Positions 1 to 5,517 of a DNA stretch of 10,800 bases are shown one piece after another (position 1 is the stretch's first letter; each line of letters begins with the position of its first letter). The DNA lies in NCBI GenBank assembly GCA_005881495.1, contig VBHI01000014.1, forward strand, positions 1 through 10,800, written 5' to 3'. The DNA comes from Chloroflexota bacterium. GTDB taxonomy: Bacteria > Chloroflexota > Ktedonobacteria > Ktedonobacterales > Ktedonobacteraceae. A model generated the notes under the pieces. That model had not been told where the DNA came from and did no database searches. It saw nothing but the letters and a program-made list of their open reading frames with translations. The translations under genes and the position numbers were made by a program.

Positions 1-50
1 ACGTCGATACTCTGATCGCTCATGATGAACTATGGTGTATGCTTTCTTAT

Positions 51-102
51 CGATACCATCATATGCTTGCTTGCGGCACAATGCAAGCATATGATAGTGT
101 CG
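51..102. repeat. Long imperfect palindrome upstream of tnpB
   Basis: Two 20-base arms (51-70 and 83-102) pair at 18 Watson-Crick positions plus one G-T wobble, with one mismatch and a 12-base loop. No T-run follows on either side, so it is a poor intrinsic terminator. It lies about 160 bases before tnpB and could be the left-end structure of the transposon, a relic of another small palindromic element, or an operator. IS200/IS605 end hairpins are usually shorter, which weakens the left-end reading. The palindrome is seen directly; its role is not established. Confidence 0.6.
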
Positions 103-142
103 AAATGAAAATATACTATGAAGAATGAAGCTTCAGCAAAAA

Positions 143-187
143 GCGGCAAGGAGCCCCTGGGCTTTGGCCCCAGGGAGGAATTGCCGC
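143..187. repeat. Nested hairpin, two-stem structure upstream of tnpB
   Basis: An outer perfect 7-bp stem (GCGGCAA at 143-149 with TTGCCGC at 181-187) encloses a second perfect 7-bp stem (CCCTGGG at 155-161 with CCCAGGG at 169-175). The internal GGGAGGAAT text resembles the conserved foot of hairpins found at tnpB right ends. It could be a remnant of the right end or guide RNA of an earlier element, or part of this element's left end. It lies upstream of the predicted tnpB promoter, so it would not be in the tnpB transcript. Confidence 0.55.
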
Positions 188-226
188 GTGCGCTAGCACA
201 CGTACTGTTTTCACATATATTCGAAA

Positions 227-255
227 TTGACAAAATCTCTGAATTATAGTACACT
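227..255 (+). promoter_or_regulatory. Predicted sigma-70 promoter of tnpB
   Basis: A perfect -35 box TTGACA (227-232) is followed by a 17-base spacer and TACACT (250-255) as the -10 box. Transcription would start around 261-263, at the ATG of tnpB (262). No Shine-Dalgarno sequence precedes that ATG, so the message may be leaderless. The prediction rests on sequence match only. Confidence 0.5.
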
Positions 256-261
256 ATTTCT

Positions 262-1569
262 ATGAAGCAGATCATCACTGCCAAACTGAAATTGCAGACC
301 GACCCTGCACAGTTCCAGGGCTTGCGGGCCACACAACTGGCATATCGTGACGCTCTGAACTACGTGAGCCGCTACTCGTTTGAGCATGGCAAGATTAGCA
401 ATCAGATACGCTTGCGCGATGAAACGTACTACGAGATACGTGCTCTCTATAAACTGCCCGCGCAAATGGCAACCAATGTCCCTCGCCAGGTCGGGGCGAC
501 CTACAAAACGCTCTGGACAAAGGTCAAGCAGAATAGTACCGCACGCAAGGCAGGCCATACTAAGAAGCGCTACAAGGGCCTTGATAGCCCGCCCAAATAT
601 GTTTCCCCAACACTCATCTATAACTACCAACGGGATTATAGTCTGAAGCCAGATCACCAGGTAAGTATCTTGACCCTGGAAGGACGTATTATCGTTCCCT
701 ATACGGGCTATAGCCGGCATGTGGCCTTGCTGCACCAGGGAGCAGCGATTGGAGCAGCTAAGCTCTGGTATGACAAGCCACACAAGCAATTCTATCTGCT
801 GATCTCCCTTGAACTTGATGTAGCTGATGCCATGCCAGAGCAGCATACCACTGTCGTCGGAGTTGATGTGGGTATCCGTCAACTGGCGGTAACTGCTACG
901 ACCAGAGGGAAGCAATCGTTTCATTCTGGCAAACGGATTGTTCCCAAGGCCAACCACTATGCGAGACTGAGGAAGCGTCTGCAAAAGAAAGGCACTCGCT
1001 CCGCCACACGACGAGCCGTCGTGATTAGCGGGCGAGAGAGACGGTTGAAGCAAGATGCCAATCATGCGGTCTCCAAGCGCATCGTAACTCGATATCCCCA
1101 TTCGCTGATCGGGTTGGAGAACCTGACAGACATCCGCGAGCGTACGCGGCGCAAGCATGGCAAAAAGGCGAGCAAGAAGCAGAGAAAGGCTAACGCCGCC
1201 TCTTCCAAATGGGCCTTTGCCGAATTGCACAGCATGATCGCCTATAAAGCCCTCTTGCATGGGTCGATGGCAATCAAAGTGGATGCCCACTACACCAGCA
1301 AGGCTTGCCCGGTGTGTGGGCATACGTGTGATGCCAATCGGCCCAACAAGGGTCTGCTGTTCATCTGCCAGAACTGTCACTATATTCTCCATGCTGACCT
1401 GGTGGGTGCCAGGAATATCACGATGCGAACGCTCCTCATCCGGCAAAACTGGGTGAGGACGGGGCAGTTGTCAATTGCCCCTGATGTGTCGGATGCTGAA
1501 GCCAAAGCTGCACGCCTTCGCCGGTATGCAGAGTTGCGGTGGAGTCTAGACACAAGCCCCTGCCTTTAG
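262..1569 (+). CDS. tnpB: TnpB, RNA-guided RuvC-type nuclease of an IS200/IS605 element
   Basis: TnpB is the ancestor-type relative of Cas12. It uses an RNA made from the element's right end to cut DNA next to a short target-adjacent motif, and so helps the transposon persist. The 435-residue protein has a basic N-terminal half, then RuvC-I with Asp202 in GVDVG, RuvC-II with Glu286 in GLENL, a basic bridging stretch (about 290-312), a four-cysteine zinc finger (Cys349, Cys352, Cys369, Cys372) and RuvC-III with Asp379 in HADLVGARN. The full catalytic triad is present and the frame is unbroken, so the enzyme is probably active. Length is normal for the family. The ATG at 262 is the first in frame; it has no Shine-Dalgarno sequence and sits at the predicted transcription start. 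The stop codon falls in the loop side of the right-end hairpin, so coding and RNA functions overlap. Confidence 0.95.
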   Translation: MKQIITAKLKLQTDPAQFQGLRATQLAYRDALNYVSRYSFEHGKISNQIRLRDETYYEIRALYKLPAQMATNVPRQVGATYKTLWTKVKQNSTARKAGHTKKRYKGLDSPPKYVSPTLIYNYQRDYSLKPDHQVSILTLEGRIIVPYTGYSRHVALLHQGAAIGAAKLWYDKPHKQFYLLISLELDVADAMPEQHTTVVGVDVGIRQLAVTATTRGKQSFHSGKRIVPKANHYARLRKRLQKKGTRSATRRAVVISGRERRLKQDANHAVSKRIVTRYPHSLIGLENLTDIRERTRRKHGKKASKKQRKANAASSKWAFAELHSMIAYKALLHGSMAIKVDAHYTSKACPVCGHTCDANRPNKGLLFICQNCHYILHADLVGARNITMRTLLIRQNWVRTGQLSIAPDVSDAEAKAARLRRYAELRWSLDTSPCL

Positions 1570-1585
1570 GCATGGGGTAATTGAC
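1455..1585 (+). ncRNA. Candidate TnpB guide RNA (omega RNA) scaffold
   Basis: Three hairpins follow one another through the end of tnpB: 1461-1468 with 1474-1481 (GGGGCA/TGCCCC core), 1508-1512 with 1527-1531 (CTGCA/TGCAG, extendable inwards past a mismatch), and 1557-1564 with 1569-1577 (CCCCTGCC paired across a TTTA loop, one bulged T). The last is followed by TAATTGAC. In studied TnpB systems the guide RNA scaffold is exactly this 3' part of the element, and the guide is the flank just beyond the right end, here starting near 1586. The hairpins are seen; the 5' boundary and the assignment as omega RNA are inferred. Confidence 0.5.
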
Positions 1586-1609
1586 TGAGATATAATAAGA
1601 GAGTATTAG
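1581..1609 (+). promoter_or_regulatory. Possible outward promoter at the transposon right end
   Basis: TTGACT (1581-1586), 17 bases, then TATTAG (1604-1609) make a plausible sigma-70 promoter pointing at gcdH, about 140 bases upstream of its start. The -35 box is largely the element's own right-end TTGAC. A TATAAT also occurs at 1591-1596 but has no -35 partner at proper distance. The match is moderate and untested. Confidence 0.3.
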
Positions 1610-1610
1610 A

Positions 1611-1750
1611 ATGCTGCTCAGTGTAGAGCATACCCCTAATTAAATCCAATGCGCAAGTTTTTCTACAGGATTGCCACCTGCGGCGGTGGGGGGAGGAATG
1701 AACACTGAATCCGGTATGCTCGCTGCTTTAACGAAAGGGGTCCCTATTTT
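1611..1750 (+). other. gcdH upstream region with two small hairpins
   Basis: This non-coding stretch between the transposon end and gcdH holds a 5-bp hairpin (TGCTC 1615-1619 with GAGCA 1626-1630) and a 5-bp GC-rich hairpin (CCACC 1674-1678 with GGTGG 1685-1689) followed by a G-run and GGAGGAATG. The ribosome binding site of gcdH is GAAAGGGG (1733-1740), ten bases before its ATG. No known riboswitch class was recognised. Confidence 0.4.
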
Positions 1751-2977
1751 ATGACAGACACAGCAACTCACCGCCAGGTGCAAATGCCACCGGCTACTGA
1801 TCTATATAACATCGATCATCTGCTCTCAGAAGAAGAGCGTTTGGTGCGCGATACCGTACGTAAATTTGTTCGCGAGCGTGTATTACCCATCATCGGGGAG
1901 CATTTTGAAGCTGGCACCTTCCCGCGTGAACTCATTCCAGCTATCGCTGAACTTGGCTTGCTGGGCATGCATATCGATGGCTACGGTTGCGCGGGTTTGA
2001 GCGCTGTCTGCTATGGCCTGGCCTGTCAGGAGTTAGAGGCTGGCGATAGTGGTCTGCGCTCCTTTGTCTCTGTTCAGGGTTCGCTCACCATGTTCCCAAT
2101 CTCTGCTTACGGTACCGAGGAACAGAAACAGCACTGGCTCCCGTGTATGGCTCGCGGCGAAGTAATCGGCTGTTTCGGTCTGACAGAACCAGATTCCGGC
2201 AGTGATCCTGGCAGTATGCGTACGACTGCTCGTCATGACGGGAATAGTTACGTCTTGAATGGCACGAAAATGTGGATCACCAACGGCGGCCTGGCAGATA
2301 TGGCTATTGTCTGGGCACGAGCCGAGGACGGCATTCGAGGTTTTATCGTTGAGCGCGGTACTCCTGGTTTCACCACCAGCGATATCCATCATAAACTCTC
2401 ACTACGTGCTTCCGTCACCTCTGAACTGCATTTTGAAGATTGCCGCGTCCCCGCCGAGAATATGTTGTCGAACATACGCGGCCTGCGCGGACCGCTCTCT
2501 TGTCTCGATGAAGCGCGTTATGGAATTGCCTGGGGTGCGACTGGCGCCGCGAGAGCGTGTTTCGAGGTGGCTCTTGACTACGCGAAGACCCGCGTTCAGT
2601 TTAACCGCCCCATTGCCAGCTTCCAACTTGTGCAGCAAAAACTCGCTATCATGGCCACTGAATTGGTGAAGGCACAGCTCCTTGCTTTGCAGCTTGGACG
2701 CCTGAAAGATGAAGGTCTCCTACATCCCGTTCAGATTTCTCTTGCCAAGCGCAACAATGTTCGTGAAGCACTCAAAACGGCCCGCGAGGCCCGCTCAGTC
2801 CTTGGCGCGAATGGTATCACTTTAGAGTACCCCATCAGCCGCCATTCCAACAACCTCGAGTCGGTCTATACATATGAGGGCACTGACGATATTCACACGC
2901 TTATCCTGGGCCAGGCAATTACCGGCGAGAAAGGAGCCGATGGACGAAGGAACACTTTCCCCGTGGGGTGTATCTGA
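1751..2977 (+). CDS. gcdH: Glutaryl-CoA dehydrogenase (acyl-CoA dehydrogenase family)
   Basis: This FAD enzyme oxidises and decarboxylates glutaryl-CoA to crotonyl-CoA in lysine, tryptophan and aromatic breakdown. The 408-residue sequence closely follows human GCDH as I know it: SVQ-SL segment (107-112), FGLTEPDSGSDP (142-153), WITN (175-178), SLRAS (217-221), the RYGIAWG block (256-262), and the catalytic base Glu376 in YEGTDDIH. Arg103 in GLRS matches the substrate-carboxylate-binding arginine (Arg94 in human mature numbering), which is why I prefer glutaryl-CoA over a generic acyl-CoA dehydrogenase. The ATG at 1751 has GAAAGGGG ten bases upstream. Homologues normally end soon after the ITGE/ITGIQ segment; here about 14 extra residues (GADGRRN...) read into the start of the sigma-factor gene. 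Co-directional with the sigma/anti-sigma pair, so probably co-transcribed. Confidence 0.9.
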   Translation: MTDTATHRQVQMPPATDLYNIDHLLSEEERLVRDTVRKFVRERVLPIIGEHFEAGTFPRELIPAIAELGLLGMHIDGYGCAGLSAVCYGLACQELEAGDSGLRSFVSVQGSLTMFPISAYGTEEQKQHWLPCMARGEVIGCFGLTEPDSGSDPGSMRTTARHDGNSYVLNGTKMWITNGGLADMAIVWARAEDGIRGFIVERGTPGFTTSDIHHKLSLRASVTSELHFEDCRVPAENMLSNIRGLRGPLSCLDEARYGIAWGATGAARACFEVALDYAKTRVQFNRPIASFQLVQQKLAIMATELVKAQLLALQLGRLKDEGLLHPVQISLAKRNNVREALKTAREARSVLGANGITLEYPISRHSNNLESVYTYEGTDDIHTLILGQAITGEKGADGRRNTFPVGCI

Positions 2978-3671
2978 TGTCGCTAAAGTCCGGCAAAATG
3001 ATGATACACCTGGTTTCTCGGGTGTAATGGCGTCTACCGATGACATGCACTTCATCGAGTTGCTTCGTCGCGGCGATGAGGCTGCTTTTGTGTCGCTTAT
3101 TGATCACTACCATGCCTCCATGTTGCGCCTGGCACAGGTCTTTGTCCCGACCAGGGCGGTGGCGGAAGAAGTGGTTCAAGAGGCATGGGTAGGTGTACTG
3201 CAAGGACTGCATCGTTTCGAAGGGCGTTCTTCACTCAAGACCTGGATTTTTCGGATTCTCACCAACTGTGCCAAAACGCGTGCCCAGCGTGAAGGGCGTA
3301 GTATCCCTTTCTCTGAGTTATCAGACTTCGATCCCGAACACCGCGAGCCTGCAGTAGACCCTGAGCGCTTCTTTGCAGCGGATCATCCTGATTCGCCGGA
3401 TCGCTGGATCTCTCTCCCTAAAAACTGGGATGCAATGCCCGAGGATCGGCTTCTCTCCCGAGAGACAGACGCACAAATTCAGCGGGCAATCGAGCTGTTG
3501 TCACCTGGCCAGCGCGAGGTAATCACACTTCGTGATATAGAAGGGTGGACCTCTGCGGAGGTATGTAACTTCCTGGCCATATCTGAGACTAATCAAAGAG
3601 TGCTTTTACATCGCGCTCGCTCTCGAGTACGCCAGGCTCTTGAGCAGTATTTTGGTAAGGGGCAGGCATAA
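2940..3671 (+). CDS. ECF-type sigma-70 family RNA polymerase sigma factor
   Basis: A 243-residue sigma factor with only regions 2 and 4. Region 2 spans about residues 45-120 (LIDHYHASMLRLAQ, then AEEVVQEAWVGV, then the WIFRILTNCAKTR core/-10 segment). Region 4 spans about 178-238 (LSPGQREVITLRDIEGWTSAEV helix-turn-helix, then NQRVLLHRARSRVR). The linker of roughly 60 acidic, proline-containing residues is long for the family but is seen in sigma factors paired with soluble zinc-finger anti-sigmas. Start choice: ATG 2940 follows AAGGAG (2931-2936) but with only three bases between, and overlaps gcdH by 38 bases. ATG 3027 is a shorter alternative that removes the overlap but lacks a good ribosome binding site; the frame is also open upstream to an ATG at 2874. 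The partner anti-sigma gene follows after one base. Target promoters are unknown. Confidence 0.88.
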   Translation: MDEGTLSPWGVSDVAKVRQNDDTPGFSGVMASTDDMHFIELLRRGDEAAFVSLIDHYHASMLRLAQVFVPTRAVAEEVVQEAWVGVLQGLHRFEGRSSLKTWIFRILTNCAKTRAQREGRSIPFSELSDFDPEHREPAVDPERFFAADHPDSPDRWISLPKNWDAMPEDRLLSRETDAQIQRAIELLSPGQREVITLRDIEGWTSAEVCNFLAISETNQRVLLHRARSRVRQALEQYFGKGQA

Positions 3672-3672
3672 T

Positions 3673-3996
3673 ATGATGAAGAGAGCAAGGGAATTATTCA
3701 GCAGGTTGATGGCGCGTACTGTGAAGAGGAAGACGGAGCTTGAATTGACCACTTCTGACAACGAGCTTACCTGCCGTGAAATTGTGGAACTCGTCACCGA
3801 TTATCTTGAGCAAGCGCTCTTGCCGCAAACACGTGTACAATTCGAGGAACATATCGCAGCATGTGAAGGCTGCACCAACTATGTTGAACAGGTACGAAAG
3901 ACCATCGACATGTTGCATCGTCTGGCGGCAGAACCTGTCCTACCTGCGACGAAACAGGAGTTGCTCGAGGTGTTTCGTAACCTCAAACAAGGTTGA
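3673..3996 (+). CDS. Zinc-finger (zf-HC2/ZAS) anti-sigma factor
   Basis: A 107-residue soluble protein with the zinc-binding anti-sigma signature: Cys34 in LTCREIVEL, then His60-x3-Cys64-x2-Cys67 (HIAACEGC). Proteins of this type bind their cognate ECF sigma factor and release it on a signal, often redox change or loss of zinc. No membrane segment is present, so the signal is probably cytoplasmic. The basic N-terminal 20 residues precede the ZAS domain and a helical tail ends in EVFRNLKQG. ATG 3673 is chosen because AAGGGG (3657-3662) lies ten bases upstream and the sigma-factor stop ends one base earlier, consistent with coupled translation. ATG 3676 is an equally spaced neighbour; an in-frame ATG at 3640 lies inside the sigma gene and lacks a ribosome binding site. 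Confidence 0.88.
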   Translation: MMKRARELFSRLMARTVKRKTELELTTSDNELTCREIVELVTDYLEQALLPQTRVQFEEHIAACEGCTNYVEQVRKTIDMLHRLAAEPVLPATKQELLEVFRNLKQG

Positions 3997-4039
3997 CATA
4001 CACAGTGCCAAAGCGAATGTACTCCCCCATTTGTGGACA

Positions 4040-4073
4040 GAAGAAACTCCCTGGAACTCCAGGGAGTTTCTTC
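4040..4073. terminator. Bidirectional intrinsic terminator between convergent units
   Basis: A perfect 15-bp stem (4040-4054 with 4059-4073) closes on an AACT loop. The GC-rich core CTCCCTGG/CCAGGGAG is flanked by AAGAAA on one side and TTTCTT on the other, so either strand reads core hairpin followed by a T-rich stretch. It lies 44 bases after the anti-sigma stop and just beyond the stop of the minus-strand operon, and would end both transcripts. Confidence 0.8.
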
Positions 4074-4081
4074 GTGGGTTT

Positions 4082-4732
4082 CTAACTGCATGGTGGCTGT
4101 CCTGGCCCTAAATCATTGTTATTGCCATAGCTACTGATTCTCCAGTCACCATTGCTATCTTGTTGCACCGTCAGCCGTAACGTGTAAGGTTTCGCGAGCT
4201 TACTGCGCGTAATGGTGTAGCTGAAACTATAGCTTTGTGCATTATTCTGCACAGCACTGTCTTGTACCTCGCTATAATTGGTCACTGTACCATAACAACG
4301 ATCAATAGTCAGCGCCTGCTGCTTAAAATCGTCTGGAGCGAGCTGGATGGTGATTACTGCGTCAAGGTCGTTATAGGCCTGGTCATAGTTTTGATTGGAA
4401 ATGGCCGAAAGAAAATCCGCGGCCGTTTTGGCTGGTCCTGCGCCAGCATTGGTCGCGGCGAAAAAATTCACCGCCGCATAGCCAATGCCGCATGCCAGAA
4501 CACCACATACAACAAGGATGATCCCCCAGATGAGAAGCCGCCGTCTCCAATGTGTTTTACGAGGAACTTCACGTTGTGGACGGGCTACACGCGATGTCGC
4601 AGGAGGATGATCGATACGAGCCATGCCAGGTGGACGACGCGGAATAGCCCGTTGCCTTCCTGTTCCATTGAAATCGACAGGATATTGCCCGGAAAAACCG
4701 TCTCTGGGTTCCTGGTCTTGACGTCCTTGCAT
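4082..4732 (-). CDS. Single-pass membrane protein of unknown function, last gene of the polysaccharide cluster
   Basis: I do not recognise a named family. The 216-residue protein has a basic, proline- and arginine-rich cytoplasmic N-terminus (about 1-65), one hydrophobic segment (about 66-90, LLIWGIILVVCGVLACGIGYAAV) and an extracytoplasmic domain whose AADFLSAISNQNYDQAYNDLD start and alternating-strand end look like the small NTF2-like/DUF4878-type fold common in exported Gram-positive and Chloroflexota proteins. That fold call is inference. Two outer cysteines (about 146 and 215) could pair. ATG 4732 is chosen over an upstream in-frame TTG at 4750 because AAGGAG lies eight bases before it. 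It follows the BY-kinase homologue by 55 bases on the same strand and ends at the shared terminator, so it may serve the export machinery or be a bystander. Confidence 0.7.
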   Translation of the reverse strand: MQGRQDQEPRDGFSGQYPVDFNGTGRQRAIPRRPPGMARIDHPPATSRVARPQREVPRKTHWRRRLLIWGIILVVCGVLACGIGYAAVNFFAATNAGAGPAKTAADFLSAISNQNYDQAYNDLDAVITIQLAPDDFKQQALTIDRCYGTVTNYSEVQDSAVQNNAQSYSFSYTITRSKLAKPYTLRLTVQQDSNGDWRISSYGNNNDLGPGQPPCS

Positions 4733-4740
4733 AGTATGCT

Positions 4741-4746
4741 CTCCTT
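4741..4746 (-). promoter_or_regulatory. Ribosome binding site deciding the start at 4732
   Basis: AAGGAG on the minus strand, eight bases before the ATG at 4732. The upstream in-frame TTG (4750) would place this site inside the coding region. Confidence 0.75.
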
Positions 4747-4787
4747 GCAAAGAGATGGGTATCTATCTACTTGGTACGTATCATGCT

Positions 4788-5468
4788 CTAAAAATCTAAC
4801 ATCACGATGCCAACCAGGTTCACGTGAGCACGTTCTAATTGCTCTTGTGCTTGTTTTGCTTGCAAACGGGTTGTATGACCTTTTCCAATGGTCAAAATTG
4901 TCTGCTCTACCAGTGCCCCTATCAGTGAGGCATCAGGCCCCGCTAATACTGGCGGACTATTGAAAATAACGACGCCATTTGCGTTTTCTCCCTCTGACAG
5001 AAGAAGAGAAATTTGTCGAATAACTCGCTGTAGTTTCGTGGAGAGCAGTAATGTTGGGCCTTCGACTGCCGTCCCTGCGCCAAGCACGCGTAAACCGGCA
5101 ACAAAGGTTTCTTTCAAATGTTCTTGGACCTTCTCAGTGGTGATCGATTCCTCTGCCTCTGTTAGCAGATCACTGAAACCGGCTCTCTTATCCAGGCCAA
5201 AGCGCTGCTCCAGGCTGGGTGTACGGAGGTCCGCATCGACTAAAATTGTTGGCATGCCACTTCGTGCGGCCACAATCGCCGTGTTAGCCGCGACGGCTGT
5301 TTGTGCCGCGTAATGCGCAGGTGGAGTGAGCAGCAGCGTGTGAATACGCTGTTCGTTGTTCCAATTGAAACGAATATTTGCATAGAATGTATAATAGGCT
5401 GCGCTGTATGCGGAACCTATGTCATAATCTGTGAGCAGTGCAACCTGCTCTTGTGAGCGAATACTCAC
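4788..5468 (-). CDS. Degenerate BY-kinase (CpsD/Wzc-like) homologue, probable pseudokinase
   Basis: BY-kinases are P-loop tyrosine kinases that cycle with a Wzz-type membrane partner to control polysaccharide export. The 226-residue protein aligns by eye with the family: N-terminal NIRF segment, Walker A' as ILVDADLRTPSLEQRFGL (Asp78, Asp80), a GFSDLL segment, and the V-F-N-SPPV Walker B region (about 167-174) followed by Asp179. Key residues are missing. The Walker A site, normally G-x-G-K-S/T, reads TPPAHYAAQT (48-57) without lysine. The Walker B aspartate is Asn. The EX2RX2R-type oligomerisation motif reads as AAYYTFYAN. There is no tyrosine-rich C-terminal tail. ATP binding and kinase activity are therefore doubtful. 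GTG 5468 is chosen because AGGAG lies seven bases upstream; a TTG at 5498 is a poorer alternative. Follows wzz by 49 bases. Confidence 0.82.
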   Translation of the reverse strand: MSIRSQEQVALLTDYDIGSAYSAAYYTFYANIRFNWNNEQRIHTLLLTPPAHYAAQTAVAANTAIVAARSGMPTILVDADLRTPSLEQRFGLDKRAGFSDLLTEAEESITTEKVQEHLKETFVAGLRVLGAGTAVEGPTLLLSTKLQRVIRQISLLLSEGENANGVVIFNSPPVLAGPDASLIGALVEQTILTIGKGHTTRLQAKQAQEQLERAHVNLVGIVMLDF

Positions 5469-5475
5469 GGAAAAG

Positions 5476-5480
5476 CTCCT
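5476..5480 (-). promoter_or_regulatory. Ribosome binding site deciding the GTG start at 5468
   Basis: AGGAG on the minus strand, seven bases before the GTG at 5468. It argues against the longer TTG-started frame from 5498. Confidence 0.7.
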
Positions 5481-5517
5481 CTTAACTAAACAAATCAATC
5501 TTCTCTATTACCGGTGA

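Larger units (their letters stand above)
51..1585 (+). mobile_element. IS200/IS605-superfamily tnpB-only element (IS1341-like), left edge uncertain
   Basis: The element holds one intact tnpB and no recognisable TnpA (Y1 transposase), so it would need a TnpA supplied elsewhere to move. The right end is placed at the TTGAC (1581-1585) immediately after the hairpin that contains the tnpB stop codon; TTGAC at the foot of such a hairpin is, as I recall, the kind of right cleavage site used by ISDra2-type elements. The left edge is a guess: no clear cleavage motif was found, and the palindrome at 51-102 or the nested hairpin at 143-187 may mark it. No target-site duplication is expected for this superfamily, so boundaries cannot be confirmed from the flanks alone. 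Confidence 0.6.

Noticed and set aside
245..250. TATAGT as the -10 box of tnpB
   Set aside because: Only 12 bases from the TTGACA at 227-232; TACACT at 250-255 gives the normal 17-base spacing.
1..261. Search for a TnpA (Y1 transposase) gene or fragment beside tnpB
   Set aside because: No frame in this stretch shows the HUH or Tyr motifs; the region is palindromic and non-coding in appearance.
244..1446. A 400-codon open frame on the minus strand across tnpB
   Set aside because: It lies wholly antisense to a gene with a complete catalytic triad and zinc finger, and its translation shows no domain I recognise; a codon-bias shadow explains it.
1698..1754. An 18-codon leader-type frame (MNTESGMLAAL...) whose TGA overlaps the gcdH ATG
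   Set aside because: The GGAGG before it sits only one base from the ATG, too close for normal initiation, and the peptide shows no run of regulatory codons. Tempting because of the ATGA overlap, but not supported.
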